Source: RECO01 sp050485385
GTDB lineage: Bacteria; Pseudomonadota; Alphaproteobacteria; Geminicoccales; Geminicoccaceae
Direction: 5' to 3'
NCBI GenBank assembly: GCA_050485385.1
Contig: JBJHBG010000069.1
Coordinates: 1 to 27,106 of the forward strand
Length of the DNA: 27,106 nucleotides
Positions 24,935-27,106 of this stretch are shown here, in pieces. The notes under the pieces are model-generated. The model saw nothing but the letters and a program-made list of their open reading frames with translations. It did not search any database and was not told the DNA's origin. A program made the position numbers and the translations under genes. Position 1 is the stretch's first letter; each line of letters starts with the position of its first letter.

Positions 24935-25792
24935 ATGGCCGCATCGCTCCCCGTCTACGCCCACCACACCGACGTGCCGCTGTTCGAGGAGTTGACCTCG
25001 GTCGAGGTCGCGGCGGCGATCGAAGCAGGCGCGCCGGCCATCCTGCCCTTGGGCGCCACCGAACAGCACGGTGCGCATCTGCCGCTCAACACCGACACCA
25101 TCCAGGGCATCGACGTTGCCAAGCGCAGCGTGCAGCGGCTGTCGCAGGAGGGCATTCCGCTGGTGATGGGACCGGTCATCCCCTTCGGCCCGCCACAATT
25201 CCTGAGCGAGGCGCCGCGGGACCTGCCCGGGACCATCGCGCTGTCGCACGACGCGCTGCGGCTCCTGATGGACGAGGTCTGCCGCGAACTGGCGCGGCAC
25301 GGCTTCAAGACGCTCTACCTCCTGCTCGCCAACGCCGAGACCGATCCGGTGATGCAGATCGTCGCCAAGGAGGTGACCGAGAGCACCGGTTGCGACGTCG
25401 TGACGCTGAACTGGCTGGTCGGTATCCGTCCCCGCTACAAGGGCATGCTGGTTTCGCCGCATCCGCAGGGGCACGGCGGCGAGGGCGAGACGGCCCGCGT
25501 GCTGGCGACCGCACCGCACCTCGTCCGGCTGGACCGGGCCGAGAGCTACCACCCGAAGCCCACGCCGGAATCCGCGGCCCATGGCGACATGCTGCCCTAT
25601 CTGGGCGGCGGCGTCGGCCGCTACCGCTTTCCGGACGAGGTGTTCGAGGGCTTCACCGGCGGCATCATCGGCGATCCGGCCGGTGCCACCGCCGAGACCG
25701 GTGAGAAGACCTACGGCATCATGGTCGACTGGGTGACCGAGGTGATCCGCCACGATTGGCACACGACGGTCGCGAGGAAGGCCGGGCGCTGA
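24935..25792 (+). CDS. Creatininase-family amidohydrolase with altered second metal motif
   Basis: A 285-residue protein of the creatininase/creatinine amidohydrolase family. Members open cyclic amides or act in cofactor maturation using two metals. The first metal cluster is intact: LPLGATEQHGAHLPLNTD gives Glu43, His45 and Asp54. The later GHGGEGETA (Glu185 area) is also typical. But the usual NGHxxN segment is replaced by NAETDP (residues 133-138), putting Glu135 and Asp137 where His and Glu normally bind metal. Either the metal site is changed or this is a specialised subfamily. The start follows GAGGAA. It lies 28 bases upstream of the ABC permease and is probably cotranscribed, suggesting action on an imported amide or guanidino compound (inference). 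Confidence 0.88.
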   Translation: MAASLPVYAHHTDVPLFEELTSVEVAAAIEAGAPAILPLGATEQHGAHLPLNTDTIQGIDVAKRSVQRLSQEGIPLVMGPVIPFGPPQFLSEAPRDLPGTIALSHDALRLLMDEVCRELARHGFKTLYLLLANAETDPVMQIVAKEVTESTGCDVVTLNWLVGIRPRYKGMLVSPHPQGHGGEGETARVLATAPHLVRLDRAESYHPKPTPESAAHGDMLPYLGGGVGRYRFPDEVFEGFTGGIIGDPAGATAETGEKTYGIMVDWVTEVIRHDWHTTVARKAGR

Positions 25793-25820
25793 CGCCCGAG
25801 CGGTCGGCAGGGGGAGGGCG

Positions 25821-26681
25821 ATGGCCGTGAGGACGCTGCCACGGGCCCGCGACCGGCAGCGTACCTACTGGGCGCTGATCCTCCTGCCGCTCACCGTGCT
25901 GGCCGCCCTCTACCTCTACCCGCTCGGCCAGGTGCTGTGGATGAGCGTGACGGTGCCCGAGCCGGGCCTGGGCAACTACGCGGCCTTGATCGACAACGCG
26001 GCCTTGCGCCGGATCCTGGGCGTCACCTTCCGCATCTGCCTCGTCACCACCCTGTTCGCGGTGCTGCTCGGCTACCTCGTCGCGTACGTGATGCTGCACG
26101 TTCGGCCGCTGCACCAGGTGCTGATCCTGTTCTGCGTGCTCCTGTCGTTTTGGATGTCGGTGCTGATCCGCGCCTTTGCGTGGATCGCGCTTCTGCAACC
26201 GCGCGGTCTCGTGAACAGCACGTTGCTCGGGCTCGGCGTCATCGACCAGCCGCTGGCGCTGGTGCGCAACGAACTCGGCGTGATCATCGGCATGGTCCAC
26301 TACATGCTGCCCTACGCCGTCCTGCCGTTGCTCGCCAACATGCAGGGCGTGAACCCGGCCCTGGTGCCCGCTGCAAGGGGCCTCGGCGCCTCGCCGCGGG
26401 CGGCGTTCCTGCGGGTGTTCCTGCCGCTGACCGCGCCCGGAATCTTCGCCGCCAGCGTGCTCGTGTTCATCTTCTCGCTCGGCTTCTTCGTGACGCCGGC
26501 GATCCTCGGCGGCGGCCGGACGGTGATGGTCGCCGAGTACATCAGCCTCCAGGTGGTCGAGACCCTGAATTGGGGCCTCGGCACCATGATCGCCTCGAGC
26601 CTGCTCGTGTCGGTCCTGCTGATGGTCGTGGTGGCGGCACGCTTCGTCGACATGCGGCGCATGTTCGGCGCCGGCGCATGA
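25821..26681 (+). CDS. ABC transporter permease, PotB/spermidine-putrescine type
   Basis: A 286-residue inner-membrane permease of the polyamine/iron/opine importer class (binding-protein-dependent transport, BPD_transp_1 fold). About six membrane helices are visible, beginning at WALILLPLTVLAALYLYPL. The cytoplasmic EAA loop that docks the ATPase is AARGLGASPRAAFLRVFLP (about 184-202). The FFVTPAILGGGRTVMVAEYI segment is typical of PotB-like subunits. The start has a strong GGGGGAGGG site. Its stop overlaps the start of the next permease (ATGA), the normal PotB-PotC arrangement. The binding protein and ATPase are not in the window. Confidence 0.93.
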   Translation: MAVRTLPRARDRQRTYWALILLPLTVLAALYLYPLGQVLWMSVTVPEPGLGNYAALIDNAALRRILGVTFRICLVTTLFAVLLGYLVAYVMLHVRPLHQVLILFCVLLSFWMSVLIRAFAWIALLQPRGLVNSTLLGLGVIDQPLALVRNELGVIIGMVHYMLPYAVLPLLANMQGVNPALVPAARGLGASPRAAFLRVFLPLTAPGIFAASVLVFIFSLGFFVTPAILGGGRTVMVAEYISLQVVETLNWGLGTMIASSLLVSVLLMVVVAARFVDMRRMFGAGA

Positions 26682-27106
26682 GCGAGCTCCGGCCGTCCTT
26701 CGGCTTCGTCCTGGCCGTCGGCCTCGCCTGGCTGGTGCTGGCCTACCTGGTCCTGCCCTTGTTCGTCGTGGTGCCGGTCTCCTTCACCCCGCACCGCTAC
26801 CTGTCCTTCCCCGACACCGAATGGTCGCTGCGGCACTACCAAGAACTGCTGATCGACCGCACCTGGCTCACCAGGATCGGACACGCCGGCCACCCCCGCG
26901 AGCTCCCCGAGGTCACCGAGCTCGATCCTAAGCGCTTGCCCTTACCCATGGGCCGCGATGAAGGTCCCCGCGACGGCGTCTACCTCGTGGACGACAAGGC
27001 CGTCTCCCTCGTGCACGCCGAGCTGCGCTACCGCGAGCACAACTTCGAGCTCGTGGACCTCGGCTCGAAGAACGGGACCTCGGTGAACGGCACCCCGCTT
27101 TCCCCC
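26678..27106 (+). CDS. PotC-like permease N-terminus continuing in frame into an FHA domain (chimeric, cut by window edge)
   Basis: An open frame of 143 codons to the window end. Residues 1 to about 66 are a PotC-type ABC permease start: one membrane helix (FGFVLAVGLAWLVLAYLVLPLFVVVPVSF) and a WSLRHYQELLIDRTWL segment that in permeases leads into the second helix. From about residue 67 the permease stops matching, and residues about 91-143 are an FHA phosphothreonine-binding domain (GR, VSLVHAEL, LGSKNGTSVNG). Leucine codons change from mostly CTG (9 of 13) to mostly CTC (6 of 10) plus a rare TTA. As read, the permease lacks its EAA loop and would not work. A misassembled or recombined junction near 26875 is more likely than a true fusion. 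Confidence 0.7.
   Translation, partial: MSELRPSFGFVLAVGLAWLVLAYLVLPLFVVVPVSFTPHRYLSFPDTEWSLRHYQELLIDRTWLTRIGHAGHPRELPEVTELDPKRLPLPMGRDEGPRDGVYLVDDKAVSLVHAELRYREHNFELVDLGSKNGTSVNGTPLSP
26930..27106 (+). other. FHA domain coding segment at the right edge
   Basis: The encoded stretch has the FHA core order: GR after the first strand, a VYLVDD strand, the phosphopeptide-contact VSxxHAEL loop (Ser and His), the YREHNFELVDLGS strands and the SKNGTSVNG loop. FHA domains bind phosphothreonine peptides and are common in Ser/Thr kinase circuits, type VI secretion and regulators of Myxococcota, Actinomycetota and others. The rest of the host protein lies outside the window. Confidence 0.8.

Overview
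This is a GC-rich (roughly 70% by eye) chromosomal segment of an alphaproteobacterium, most likely from the Rhodospirillales or a related deep order. The main evidence is the block hemC-hemD-mic60-hemY read divergently from tsaD. A mitofilin/Mic60-type gene beside hemY and hemC/hemD is a gene order known from Alphaproteobacteria. The Tat-dependent YcbK-type protein, the FabI-type reductase and the multi-pass chemotaxis receptor fit the same group. No phage, transposase, integrase or CRISPR array is visible.

Layout. 1-8778 is a run of single genes or short pairs: a ferredoxin/rubredoxin-type NAD(P)H reductase cut by the left edge (-), a dihydrofolate-reductase-like protein (+), a class I aminotransferase (+), a Tat-exported M15/DUF882 protein (-), an enoyl-ACP reductase-like SDR (-), MsrA (-), a Crp/Fnr-type regulator (+), an amidase (-) and a rhomboid protease (+). 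9013-12456 (-) is a single-polypeptide Type IIL (MmeI-like) restriction-modification enzyme of 1147 residues. Its target recognition region is a patch of much lower GC. G/C-rich hairpins sharing the loop core CTCGATGG lie on both sides of this gene. 12569-15567 holds gamma-glutamyltransferase (-) and an RlmI-type rRNA methyltransferase (+), read divergently.

A tRNA-Thr(CGT) lies at 15655-15730 (-). 15792-20473 (-) is the hemC-hemD-mic60-hemY operon, which links tetrapyrrole synthesis to inner-membrane organisation. tsaD (+) starts only 18 bases from hemC. 21611-23343 (-) is a chemotaxis receptor with a histidine-rich multi-pass membrane sensor, translationally coupled to a small membrane-anchored protein of unknown function. 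23432-27106 (+) is a co-directional run: GNAT acetyltransferase, FAS1-like/hot-dog dehydratase, creatininase-family hydrolase with altered metal-site residues, and two PotB/PotC-type ABC permeases. This may be an uptake and catabolism unit for a polyamine- or guanidino/amide-type compound (inference).

The most unusual feature is at the right edge. The second permease changes in frame, after about 66 residues, into a recognisable FHA (phosphothreonine-binding) domain, with an abrupt change in leucine codon use. Either this is a genuine and very odd fusion or, more probably, an assembly chimera or recombination junction near 26875. The best biological lead is the restriction enzyme whose specificity segment looks imported.
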